Below, piece after piece: positions 1 to 8,257 of a stretch of DNA of 14,197 nucleotides. Origin of the DNA: JAGOEF01 sp964511665 (GTDB taxonomy: Bacteria; Bacteroidota; Bacteroidia; Bacteroidales; ML635J-15); NCBI GenBank assembly GCA_964511665.1, contig CAZEHA010000071.1:1-14197 (forward strand). Direction: 5' to 3'. Each line of letters opens with the position of its first letter. Position 1 is the stretch's first letter. Below the pieces are notes generated by a model. That model was not told the DNA's origin. It was given only the letters and a program-made list of their open reading frames with translations, and did no database searches. The position numbers and the translations under genes are program-made.

Positions 1-229
1 AATAAAAAGTAAAAGCGTCCAGCAATGTTCCACTTTTGTGTATTATATTAAATTGTGGTAAATTTCCCAAAGTGCTAGGGTGCATTTCAGAGCCGAAAGC
101 ATAATATAAGTCGTTTCTAATAACTATCTCATTTATTTTCCATCCTTCATACAGATTGTAAAATCTTTCTTGAGATATGGCAACTAGCGGCATGATAAGT
201 GTCATGAAAAAGAACAGTATTTTTCTCAT
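1..229 (-). CDS. Secreted protein, N-terminal part only (runs off left edge)
   Basis: An open frame of 76 codons begins at the ATG at 227-229 and reaches base 1 without a stop, so only the N-terminus is visible. The protein begins MRKILFFFMTLIMPLVAISQ, a clear signal peptide with a basic N-terminus, a hydrophobic core and a cleavage site near Ser-Gln; the mature part begins ERFYNLYEGWK. The start lies 7 bases beyond the stop codon of the upstream 1388-residue secreted gene on the same strand, so the two are probably co-transcribed. There is no Shine-Dalgarno site, as is usual in Bacteroidota. I do not recognise the family. The short aromatic-rich start (FYNLYEGWKINEIV) resembles the beginnings of beta-propeller or T9SS-cargo proteins, but that is only an impression. 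The frame, signal peptide and spacing make a real gene likely. Confidence 0.75.
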   Translation of the reverse strand, partial: MRKILFFFMTLIMPLVAISQERFYNLYEGWKINEIVIRNDLYYAFGSEMHPSTLGNLPQFNIIHKSGTLLDAFTFY

Positions 230-236
230 GGCTTAA

Positions 237-3200
237 TTATTTTGTTACCGAAACAACCTTACTATCAACTACCTTTCCCTGAACTTCTATGTAAACTATA
301 TAATTTCCCTGACTAAAGTTCCTTATATCAATCAGTATTATATCTTCAGGGTTTTCCAGCTTCTTTGCAAAAACTATTTTGCTCTCGGTGTTCACAACCT
401 TGAGTACTACGTTTATGTCCTCTGTTGCAATGCTGTATTCTACTGTAATATACTTATCTGCTGGATTGGGATACACTTTCATATATTCCTTTTCCTCTAG
501 TCGGTTGTTCGTTTTCATCTTACGATTCACCATCACATCGGGCAAATACACCGGTTCTTTATAATTGCTGGCTCCGTTAAGCATCAACAATCCCCGTGCA
601 TACGCCCCGGCTTGCCCACCGGCTGCCTCAATATCGAGCAATGCGTTTATCCGCTCAACCCCCAAACGGTCCAACGCTACGCTGTCGCTTTCTATTTCCT
701 CAAGCAGTTCATACAAGCCAGCAAGATTTTCTGCTTCGGTCATCAATATCCCATTGTTGCTTTCTATCGCGTTCAGCGTTTCAATGGCTTTACCATAGTC
801 GCCCTTTCCGCCATAATAAGCTGCCAGCTTTATGCCGTATTGGGGTTCCTGGCTTATACTAAGCAACACCTCAACCTCGCCATCATTATATAGTTCCGGG
901 TGTCTTAGGTAATAGCGCAGTTGCCGCGATGTTTTCTCGCTCAGCTCAGCGGTCAGCTCCGCCCGCTGCATCTCCAGATACTCTTTTGGCGAAATCTGCG
1001 TCAGCCCGCTGTTTATCTGGTCTATCATATACTGCGGCAATGCCTCGATGCGCTCATCCAAAATCTTTTGTATTTCGGGATCCTTAGCTGCCTGCGGATT
1101 GGCTACCAGCACATCGCGCACCATGGGTTTTGTTAGTGCATCTTCTTTCAGTGCAACCTCTTTCAGCGCCTCATTACTCAGATAAGGCGATTTATCCATC
1201 AGCCCCAGATAGGTCTGCCAGGCGTTCAAATCGCTGGCAAGCACAATCTCGGCTATGGTCAGCGGCGTGTTGCCTCCATCGGTCAGTGCTTCCAGTGTGT
1301 TGTCAATATCGTCAATTCCCCCGCTCAACATCCGCAGTTCCGGCAATATTATTATCGTATCGTTGCCTGTGGTGTCGGTATAATCAGGGCATACACTATC
1401 ATTATATGGTACATCAGTTCCAACCCTATTCACATACCCCACAACCGAATCGGGGTAAAACTTATTGTTGGTCGTGATATCGTGATAAAAATAATTAATG
1501 GTATGGTCGGTAGTGTTTAATATATTGGTGCAATGAATCAATGCCGTAGATTTTGTAAACTTATTGCCCGCCGGATTGCTCATACTCCCCTGATTAGCGG
1601 CAATCCCCACAGGGTATCCCGATGGATAAGGGTTCTCAAGATTGTTGGTAACAAAAATATCATCCCCGTTACAATCTAAAATATTGCACCTGATCTGTAA
1701 ACCTGTTGGTGCGCTCGAGCTTCTGTTCAATCCAATCGCTTCAATGCTGACCCGCATGTGCCGTATTTCATTTCGGTAAATTTTCTCCACACTACTAAAC
1801 ACATCGTTCACAATTACCCCGTTAATAAAATCTGAAGATCCTGCTTGAAAAACATACAATGTGTTCCCTTCTAACTGAAAATCGTAACTATTGTCTAGAT
1901 ACACACAATAGGGCAAAACCTCGGCATCGGTCGAGTCACAGTCAACAAAACGCATAATATTGTTTACCACCCGTGCCCCATGCGATTGCGACAAATAAAC
2001 CCCGTAATGGCAGGCTTCAAATTTGTTATCTTCAATGTCAATTGGTAAATAACTGCAGTTATAGGCGCGTATTGCCGAACCCAAATTGCCGAAATAACAT
2101 GCTTTGTCCACCCTAAAACCCGACTTATATGTCCAAATCCCCATCCTATTGTCTTCATTAAATAAACCATTATCAACCCCATCATCAATAAACCGGCAAT
2201 TTTTAAACTGCACCCCTTTCGTATTTACCAATATCACATTAGGTGCAATCTCTTCATCATGTTGCGAATTATCAGTTGAAAAAAGACAATTTTCAAACAC
2301 CGATGTATTGTTTCCCAAAACCTGATTATAGTAATCAGACGACAAATGAGGCATCAGTAAAACATCACCGTGGTTAAAATTAAAAATAGTGTTTTTGGCA
2401 TTAATAATAGCCCCTGCATCGCCATATACAGCAAAAACAGCATCCTCAACATAGCTCTGCTTCAACATAAGATACGACCTGCCGGTTGTTCCTAAACTTG
2501 GATCCAGATTTGCCTTAACCCAAAAACCTTTCCACAATGTGTCACATCCATTAAAAATGTAGGCATTCTCAACCTCTATGGTGGTTCCTATTTCCGATTG
2601 AATATAAACGTTCTCTGTACATTGAATATCTCCTTGCAACGTAAGCATCACATTCGATCCCTGCACAATTACCGGACGTGTCAGAATAGTATCTTTAAAT
2701 GTGGTATTGCTTGTTATATAAATAGGTGTATCCGATTTCCATGCCTCCAGTGAGTCACACGCACACACACACTGCAAATATGCATTATAATGATGTTTGT
2801 TGGGATTATTGTCGTTGCAATCGCGCAAATCAGGCCCCGGACACCCCGCCGGCTTATCTCCAATACCCCAGTTGTAATATCCATCACCGTCGTGGTCGTA
2901 ATAAGTTGGTGATAAGGTTGTATCCATTAAATCAGTAAAGGGCTGAACAAAAGCATGGGGATTAAAAGCGTAAGGCAATTTGTTTAATTTTCCTAAAATG
3001 TGGGTATATCCATTTATTCCATGATTTACTCCAACAGTTTCTTTAAAAATCCAATATGTTCTGCCAATTAATGCATTGTTGGTTTGAATAATTATATACG
3101 GTGTATCAAAAGTACTTCCTAAATAAACCGAATCACCAGCCATAATTGTTTTAAAACCTGTCAGAACACTGTTGTGTTCGCTTCTTGGTTTTGCGCTTAA

Positions 3201-4403
3201 TGGGCCATAGTTAATAAGTGCTTTTTTGCTATTGTTTTCGCAGGCGTCTATTTTAATTAAGCCTCCAATTTCAATTTTAGTAAGCACAGGCGTGGCATCA
3301 TCACAAAATCCAAGCATTGAGTCTTGCCATTCGTGAGTAAATTCATCAACAAAAAAATAGTCACCTAAATTGATAAAGTTGAAAAGACGATCTATGTCTC
3401 CTCCCGCCCAACAAGTACTACCAGGATGATACTGATTAAAACAATCAATTAAATGTTGTTCAGATAGATTGTAATCGACGTGTTGGTTAAAAAAAAGATT
3501 TAATACAGCTTCTAATGCCCCAATTGGTGCGAAAATGTAGCACCCATTTGGGCAATCAGAATCATGTGATTGGCCTTGATATTTTAATCGGGTCATCCAG
3601 CCATTGTTTTCAGTCACTGTGTTATGTGTATCCGGGTTCCCATCAAAATATGGGGATGTGCTTAAATTGGCATCATGCACCTTGCGCCAGTCAAAGCTTT
3701 TCGCTTTTACAGTAGGAAGCGTATCCCCACTCGATTTTCCGCCGATCTTCTCATTCACGATTTCATCCCAACGCGAATAATCACAAAAAATACCCCCGCC
3801 ATAATAATCATACCCATCAATATAATATTTGTCCCCACCCCAATTGTTTGCTTTTTGGTAAAACAACAATGTATTAAAATCAGTAACCCTTGCACGCCAC
3901 AATAAGCCCTTTTCTTCTAAATTTAGGTTGATTTGTTCAACTTTTTGCTGTTCGATTACGGCTTTATGAGCTTCTGCATCGCTCAAATAATACTTGTTTT
4001 TAATATTCGAAAAACCCATGCTCGTAAAATTACATGTAGCATCGGTAATAAAAAACTCTAAGCTTACCGGATTTGTATTAAAAGCCATATATCGAGTCTC
4101 ATCGCAATACTTAGAAATACTCCCTGAGTAATTTGAGCCAATTAACCTATACATTTCAAATATAAGATATCGTTTACCGTCAGTGTCGGTAAGAACTACC
4201 CGCACAAGGCTTGTGTCGGAATTGAGCGTAAATCCTGCATCCACTTCGGCATAACTGCAATATCCAGAGTAATAATTGTCGATATTTATTACCGTGTCGT
4301 TAGAAATCAGCAAGTTAAAATTTACTGTGGTTTGTGCAACAACCATCTGCACACATTGCAGCGCTAAAGCTATCACAATTGTAATTAAAAGTTTTGTTTT
4401 CAT
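237..4403 (-). CDS. T9SS-exported multidomain protein: papain-like (C1) peptidase domain, Ca-binding motif, beta-helix, sorting domain
   Basis: A 1388-residue protein beginning at ATG 4401-4403. Residues 1-24 are a signal peptide ending VVAQ. Residues 25 to about 235 may be a propeptide. A divergent papain-like domain starts at F237-D-W-R. The oxyanion Gln is probably Q276 (in YQGQ), the nucleophile C288 (in GCYIFA), followed by LSEQHLIDC and AGGDIDRLFNFI. The likely His is H410, and GINGY matches papain GENGY. The usual IKNSW Asn is replaced by T441, with N442 one residue later. D503-HDGDG and DCNDNNP then resemble Ca-binding DxDxDG repeats. Residues about 575-1005 look like a parallel beta-helix, and about 1010-1290 are alpha-helical. 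V1310-YPNP to the C-terminal KVVSVTK is a T9SS type A sorting domain. By inference it acts outside the outer membrane. Activity is uncertain because of the active-site changes. Confidence 0.88.
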   Translation of the reverse strand: MKTKLLITIVIALALQCVQMVVAQTTVNFNLLISNDTVINIDNYYSGYCSYAEVDAGFTLNSDTSLVRVVLTDTDGKRYLIFEMYRLIGSNYSGSISKYCDETRYMAFNTNPVSLEFFITDATCNFTSMGFSNIKNKYYLSDAEAHKAVIEQQKVEQINLNLEEKGLLWRARVTDFNTLLFYQKANNWGGDKYYIDGYDYYGGGIFCDYSRWDEIVNEKIGGKSSGDTLPTVKAKSFDWRKVHDANLSTSPYFDGNPDTHNTVTENNGWMTRLKYQGQSHDSDCPNGCYIFAPIGALEAVLNLFFNQHVDYNLSEQHLIDCFNQYHPGSTCWAGGDIDRLFNFINLGDYFFVDEFTHEWQDSMLGFCDDATPVLTKIEIGGLIKIDACENNSKKALINYGPLSAKPRSEHNSVLTGFKTIMAGDSVYLGSTFDTPYIIIQTNNALIGRTYWIFKETVGVNHGINGYTHILGKLNKLPYAFNPHAFVQPFTDLMDTTLSPTYYDHDGDGYYNWGIGDKPAGCPGPDLRDCNDNNPNKHHYNAYLQCVCACDSLEAWKSDTPIYITSNTTFKDTILTRPVIVQGSNVMLTLQGDIQCTENVYIQSEIGTTIEVENAYIFNGCDTLWKGFWVKANLDPSLGTTGRSYLMLKQSYVEDAVFAVYGDAGAIINAKNTIFNFNHGDVLLMPHLSSDYYNQVLGNNTSVFENCLFSTDNSQHDEEIAPNVILVNTKGVQFKNCRFIDDGVDNGLFNEDNRMGIWTYKSGFRVDKACYFGNLGSAIRAYNCSYLPIDIEDNKFEACHYGVYLSQSHGARVVNNIMRFVDCDSTDAEVLPYCVYLDNSYDFQLEGNTLYVFQAGSSDFINGVIVNDVFSSVEKIYRNEIRHMRVSIEAIGLNRSSSAPTGLQIRCNILDCNGDDIFVTNNLENPYPSGYPVGIAANQGSMSNPAGNKFTKSTALIHCTNILNTTDHTINYFYHDITTNNKFYPDSVVGYVNRVGTDVPYNDSVCPDYTDTTGNDTIIILPELRMLSGGIDDIDNTLEALTDGGNTPLTIAEIVLASDLNAWQTYLGLMDKSPYLSNEALKEVALKEDALTKPMVRDVLVANPQAAKDPEIQKILDERIEALPQYMIDQINSGLTQISPKEYLEMQRAELTAELSEKTSRQLRYYLRHPELYNDGEVEVLLSISQEPQYGIKLAAYYGGKGDYGKAIETLNAIESNNGILMTEAENLAGLYELLEEIESDSVALDRLGVERINALLDIEAAGGQAGAYARGLLMLNGASNYKEPVYLPDVMVNRKMKTNNRLEEKEYMKVYPNPADKYITVEYSIATEDINVVLKVVNTESKIVFAKKLENPEDIILIDIRNFSQGNYIVYIEVQGKVVDSKVVSVTK

Positions 4404-4434
4404 AATGTGGCTTTTTTAGGTTTGAAACAATGCC

Positions 4435-4465
4435 ACAATATACGAAAAAATAAATTTATTACAAA
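4435..4465 (-). promoter_or_regulatory. Candidate Bacteroidota-type promoter for the peptidase-like gene
   Basis: On the minus strand, TTTG (4465-4462) is followed after 19 bases by TATATTGT (4442-4435). The latter matches TAnnTTTG at the TA and first TT positions but not at the last two bases. Spacing fits the Bacteroidota -33/-7 arrangement and would give a leader of roughly 25 bases before the ATG at 4403. Just upstream on this strand lies a perfect 14-base palindrome, AAAATCATGATTTT (4471-4484), flanked by direct copies of ATCGAC, which could be an operator. The match is partial, so this is a suggestion. Confidence 0.35.
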
Positions 4466-4543
4466 TCGACAAAATCATGATTTTTATATCGACTTGTAAA
4501 ACAAAGATATAAATGCATAACTCTTCGTGATTGATTTTTGGAG

Positions 4544-4651
4544 ATGCTGAAACAAATACGCGACGAAATTAAAAACCTCGACATCAACGCCCTCACACCT
4601 TTAGAAGCCCTCAACAAACTCAACGAGATTAAAAAGTTGAGCGGGTTGTAA
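4544..4651 (+). pseudogene. mutS: Orphan C-terminal remnant of mutS (35 codons)
   Basis: Reading from ATG 4544 gives MLKQIRDEIKNLDINALTPL, then EALNKLNEIKKLSGL and TAA. This matches, from family knowledge, the extreme C-terminus of MutS mismatch-recognition ATPases (E. coli has ITPRQALELLYELKQL; Bacteroidota have DIN-LTP-EALNKLNEIKK). The frame is closed upstream by TGA at 4532-4534, and nothing upstream resembles the MutS ATPase or clamp domains, which should occupy over 2 kb. There is no good ribosome site; GGAG sits only one base before the ATG. I therefore read this as the severed 3' end of a former mutS rather than a working gene, though expression as a micro-protein cannot be excluded. 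It lies 68 bases before gltX on the same strand. Confidence 0.7.
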
Positions 4652-4692
4652 ATGCAAATACGGGTAAAAGTGAATTATTGGCATGGTTTGAT

Positions 4693-4700
4693 TATTTTTG
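4693..4700 (+). promoter_or_regulatory. Candidate -7 box for gltX
   Basis: TATTTTTG is a perfect match to the Bacteroidota -7 consensus TAnnTTTG, about 20 bases before the gltX ATG at 4720. No convincing TTTG lies at the expected distance upstream, so only half of the promoter is seen. If real, the transcript starts close to the ATG, which supports using 4720 rather than the in-frame TTG at 4678 as the gltX start. Confidence 0.4.
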
Positions 4701-4719
4701 CCACAAAAATTTTACAATA

Positions 4720-6231
4720 ATGAAACCCGTACGCGTTCGTTTTGCACCCAGCCCCACCGGTCCGCTTCACATTGGAGGTTTGCGCACCGCCTTGTTCAAT
4801 TATTTGTTTGCCCGCAAACACCGTGGCACATTTATTTTACGCATTGAAGATACCGACAGGCTGCGTTACGTTGATGGCGCCGAAAAATATATTATCGACG
4901 CGCTGAACTGGTGCGGGCTTACTCCCGACGAAGGCATTGTGCAGGGCGGGCCGTTTGCCCCGTATCGCCAAAGCGACCGCAACGAAATATATCGTGGCTA
5001 TGCCATGCAGCTTGTTGAATCGGGAAATGCGTATTTTGCTTTCGATAAACCCGAAGACCTTGATACATATCGCAGCGATTGCGAAAAACAGGGTAAAACA
5101 TTTGCATATAATGCACTTACCCGAATGGGTTTCTGCAATTCGCTGAGCCTGACATCGGAACAGTATAATGCAAAAATTGATAGTGGCGAAGCATTTGTAA
5201 TTCGCTTTAAAACTCCCGAAAGCGGTAGTGTAAAGGTAAACGATATTATACGCGGCGAGGTGGAATTCCCGTTTAAAGACCTCGACGACAAGGTGTTGTT
5301 TAAATCTGACGGCACCCCTACCTATCACCTGGCCAATATTGTCGACGACTACCTGATGCAAATTTCGCATGTGATACGAGGCGAAGAATGGTTGCCTTCG
5401 CTGCCTTTGCACGTGTTGCTGTATGCAGCCTTTGGTTGGGATGCCCCACAATTTGCCCACCTTCCGCTGATACTGAAACCTTCGGGTAAAGGCAAACTGA
5501 GCAAACGCGACGGCGACCAGTTGGGTTTTCCGGTATTCCCTTTGCAGTGGACAGCCCCCGACGGAGAAGTATATAACGGATACCGCGAAGCCGGGTATTT
5601 TAGCGAAGCGCTCAACAATATACTGGTGCTGCTGGGATGGAACCCCGGTGATGAACAAGAAATTCTAAGCCTCAACGAGATGATCGAAAAATTCGACCTC
5701 GAAAAAGTGGGTAAAAGTGGCAGCCGTTTCGACCCCGATAAATCGAAGTGGTTTAATCACCAGTACCTTATCAGAAAAACCGACAACGAGATAGCTACAT
5801 TGTTCGAACCCATACTGAAAAGCCATGGTATTGATGCCAACCGGCAACTCGTGCTGCGTGTTTGCGGCATGGTAAAAGAACGCCTGAGTTTTGTACACGA
5901 AATGTGGGACGAAACCGCTTTCTTCTTTATGCCGCCGCAAAGCTACGACGAGGCATTCGTAAAAAAACAATGGAAACCCGAAACGGCAACGTATTTGAAC
6001 GATATTATAAAACTTTTCGGTGAGTTGCAAGCGTTTACCGCCACCGCCTGCGAAAATGCAGTGAAGCTATATATTGAGCAAAACGAAATGGGTTTTGGTA
6101 AAATTGCCAATCCATTACGCCTGGCATTGGTGGGTGCCGGCAAGGGGCCTCATCTGTTCGATATTGTTGAAGTGCTGGGGCGCGACGAAACTATCAGGCG
6201 GATTGAACGCGCTGTTGAAGTGCTGCAATAG
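4720..6231 (+). CDS. gltX: Glutamyl-tRNA synthetase (GluRS)
   Basis: A cytosolic class I aminoacyl-tRNA synthetase that charges tRNA-Glu with glutamate using ATP. With the ATG at 4720 the protein has 503 residues, normal for bacterial GluRS. It begins MKPVRVRFAPSPTGPLHIGG, with the class I HIGH-type motif at H17-IGG. The second ATP-binding motif (KMSKS-type) is KLSKR at residues 259-263. GGPFAPYRQSDR and VDDYLMQISHVIRGEEWL are also typical of the family. The C-terminal part (from about 340) is the helical anticodon-binding region. The frame can be opened 14 codons further to a TTG at 4678, but those codons are not conserved-looking and overlap the candidate -7 box, so 4720 is preferred. Its stop is 20 bases from the end of convergent aspS. 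It sits downstream of a mutS remnant. Confidence 0.97.
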   Translation: MKPVRVRFAPSPTGPLHIGGLRTALFNYLFARKHRGTFILRIEDTDRLRYVDGAEKYIIDALNWCGLTPDEGIVQGGPFAPYRQSDRNEIYRGYAMQLVESGNAYFAFDKPEDLDTYRSDCEKQGKTFAYNALTRMGFCNSLSLTSEQYNAKIDSGEAFVIRFKTPESGSVKVNDIIRGEVEFPFKDLDDKVLFKSDGTPTYHLANIVDDYLMQISHVIRGEEWLPSLPLHVLLYAAFGWDAPQFAHLPLILKPSGKGKLSKRDGDQLGFPVFPLQWTAPDGEVYNGYREAGYFSEALNNILVLLGWNPGDEQEILSLNEMIEKFDLEKVGKSGSRFDPDKSKWFNHQYLIRKTDNEIATLFEPILKSHGIDANRQLVLRVCGMVKERLSFVHEMWDETAFFFMPPQSYDEAFVKKQWKPETATYLNDIIKLFGELQAFTATACENAVKLYIEQNEMGFGKIANPLRLALVGAGKGPHLFDIVEVLGRDETIRRIERAVEVLQ

Positions 6232-6251
6232 CAATATCGAAAACAACCCTG

Positions 6252-8015
6252 CTATTTTTCGGGAATTGGTTTTAAACCAATAAAGAGTTCGTCTAATTGT
6301 GCCGTTGATATTTCCGACGGACTGTCGATCATTACATCGCGGCCCGAGTTGTTTTTGGGGAAGGCAATATAGTCGCGTATCGACTCGGAGCCGCCAAACA
6401 ACGAACACAAGCGGTCGAAGCCAAAGGCAATTCCACCGTGGGGTGGAGCGCCGTAACGGAACGCATTGAGCAGAAACCCGAACTGATGCTCGGCTTCTTT
6501 ATCGGTAAATCCTAACAGCGAAAACATTTTCTGTTGTAGTTCGCGGTCGAAAATGCGGATTGAGCCACCTCCAACTTCCACTCCATTGATTACCATGTCG
6601 TAAGCATTGGCACGCATACTGCCGGCGTCGGTTTCGAGCATCGAAATATCTTCGGGTTTGGGTGAGGTAAACGGGTGATGTTTGGCATAATAGCGCTGCG
6701 TTTCGTAGTCCCATTCGAGCAACGGGAAATCGACTACCCACAGCGGGGCAAATTCCTGCGGGTTGCGCAGTTCCATGCGGTTACCCATTTCGAGACGCAG
6801 TTCACCGAGGGCTTTCAGGGTTTTTTCGTGGTCGCCGGCCAGCACGAGAATGAGGTCGCCGGCCTGTGCATCAAGCAGCGTGGCCCATTGTTTCAGGTCG
6901 TCTTCGCTGTAGAATTTGTCAACTGACGAACGTAACGTACCATCTTTGTTTACGCGGCAATAGATGAGGCCTTTCATACCGATTTGTGGACGTTTCACCC
7001 ATTCGGTAAGTTCGTCTAACTGCTTGCGTGTGTAAACCGCACAGCCTTTGGCGCAAATGCCACCCACATAAACTGCATCGTCGAATACGCCAAAGCCTTT
7101 GCCTTTTACCATTGCGCTCATTTCAGAAATACACATTCCGAAACGAATGTCGGGTTTATCGCAGCCGTATTTTTCCATGGCTTCGCTGTAGGGCATACGC
7201 AAGAAGTCCCCGCTAATCTCAAGCCCCTTTACTTCGCTAAACAGGTATTTCACCAATCCTTCGAATGTTTGCAATATATCTTCTTGTTCCACAAACGACA
7301 TTTCGCAGTCGATTTGGGTGAACTCGGGCTGACGGTCGGCACGCAGGTCTTCGTCGCGGAAGCAGCGCACAATCTGGAAGTATTTATCCATACCGGCCAC
7401 CATGAGCAGCTGCTTAAATGTTTGCGGCGACTGTGGCAGGGCGTAGAACTGGTTGGGGTTCATGCGCGAGGGAACCACAAAGTCGCGGGCACCTTCGGGA
7501 GTTGATTTTATGAGGTAAGGCGTTTCTACTTCGATAAAGCCCAGGCTATCGAGGTATTTACGGGTTACCTGTGCCATCTTATGCCGGAGAAGCAGGTTGT
7601 CTTTTACCGAATTGCGGCGGATGTCGAGGTAGCGGTATTTCATTCGCAGGTCGTCGCCACCGTCGGTTTTTTCTTCGATGGTGAATGGCGGGGTGGCCGA
7701 TTGGTTAAGAATTTCGTAGTGTTCCACACGTATTTCGATATCGCCGGTGGGCAGGTTGGGGTTAGCGGCATGGCGAACAATAACTTCGCCCTGTATGCCG
7801 ATTACAAATTCGCGACCGGTTTCGTGAACTTTATTCAGGATTTCCTCGGCTGTTACGCCTTGTTCGAAAACGAGTTGGGTAATGCCATAGCGGTCGCGCA
7901 GGTCTATCCATATCATGCCGCCTTTGTCGCGTTTGCGCTGCACCCAGCCGCAGAGACTTACCGCTGTTCCCTTGTGTTCGATGCGGAGTTCTCCGCAATT
8001 GTGTGTGCGATACAT
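6252..8015 (-). CDS. aspS: Aspartyl-tRNA synthetase (AspRS, bacterial type)
   Basis: A cytosolic class II synthetase that charges tRNA-Asp. Its 587 residues match the usual bacterial-type length of about 590. The N-terminal OB-fold anticodon-binding domain (about 1-105) contains CGWVQRKRDKGGMIWIDLRD. Motif 1 lies around 150-178 (GFIEVETPYLIKSTPEGARD), motif 2 is F219-RDEDLRADRQPEFTQ, and motif 3 is GFDR at 532-535 (Arg535 binds ATP). The GAD-type insertion expected between motifs 2 and 3 occupies about 280-400, containing the cysteine-rich VGGICAKGCAVYTR segment. The start ATG is at 8013-8015. A weak -7-like TAAATTCG lies 16 bases upstream (8032-8039, minus strand), with no good -33 box. The gene is convergent with gltX and nothing suggests an operon partner. 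Whether it also charges tRNA-Asn cannot be told here. Confidence 0.97.
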   Translation of the reverse strand: MYRTHNCGELRIEHKGTAVSLCGWVQRKRDKGGMIWIDLRDRYGITQLVFEQGVTAEEILNKVHETGREFVIGIQGEVIVRHAANPNLPTGDIEIRVEHYEILNQSATPPFTIEEKTDGGDDLRMKYRYLDIRRNSVKDNLLLRHKMAQVTRKYLDSLGFIEVETPYLIKSTPEGARDFVVPSRMNPNQFYALPQSPQTFKQLLMVAGMDKYFQIVRCFRDEDLRADRQPEFTQIDCEMSFVEQEDILQTFEGLVKYLFSEVKGLEISGDFLRMPYSEAMEKYGCDKPDIRFGMCISEMSAMVKGKGFGVFDDAVYVGGICAKGCAVYTRKQLDELTEWVKRPQIGMKGLIYCRVNKDGTLRSSVDKFYSEDDLKQWATLLDAQAGDLILVLAGDHEKTLKALGELRLEMGNRMELRNPQEFAPLWVVDFPLLEWDYETQRYYAKHHPFTSPKPEDISMLETDAGSMRANAYDMVINGVEVGGGSIRIFDRELQQKMFSLLGFTDKEAEHQFGFLLNAFRYGAPPHGGIAFGFDRLCSLFGGSESIRDYIAFPKNNSGRDVMIDSPSEISTAQLDELFIGLKPIPEK

Positions 8016-8257
8016 AGAATGAAATTTTGGGCGAATTTACTATTTTTCGGGGAGATGAAAGATGATAGATGAAAGATAATAGCGATTTGGTGAACCGATC
8101 TACAGCTCCGAGTCACCGGCACGGGGCATGGAGCATCTTAATACCTCGCCGGATTATATGCTCAGGAAATCGACAAAATAAATTCTGATGTTAATATCGT
8201 ACGGACAAGAACCTCTCATTCAATGCATTTTTATAGTTATTGAAGCCCTCTACTGAA

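Noticed and set aside
2757..2772. CA dinucleotide run inside the peptidase-like gene, possible phase-variation tract
   Set aside because: Only about six uninterrupted CA units are present, encoding the Cys-rich CVCAC segment. That is too short to argue for slippage.
4837..5658. 273-codon open frame antisense to gltX
   Set aside because: It lies entirely within gltX, whose motifs are unmistakable. The translation has no recognisable domain and the codon pattern is that of a shadow frame.
6232..6262. Possible bidirectional terminator between gltX and aspS (CGAAAA...TTTTCG)
   Set aside because: The stem is only about six AT-rich pairs around a long loop and partly overlaps the aspS coding end.
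7581..8072. 163-codon open frame antisense to the start of aspS
   Set aside because: It is a complementary-strand shadow of the AspRS OB-fold region, with no motif and no promoter of its own.
4463..8179. Shared 13-mer AAATCGACAAAAT at 4463 and 8167
   Set aside because: About one such AT-rich 13-base match is expected by chance in a window of this size, and the flanks do not align.
8101..8250. Search for a tRNA or small RNA in the aspS upstream spacer
   Set aside because: No cloverleaf, T-loop GTTCGA motif or convincing stem could be found.
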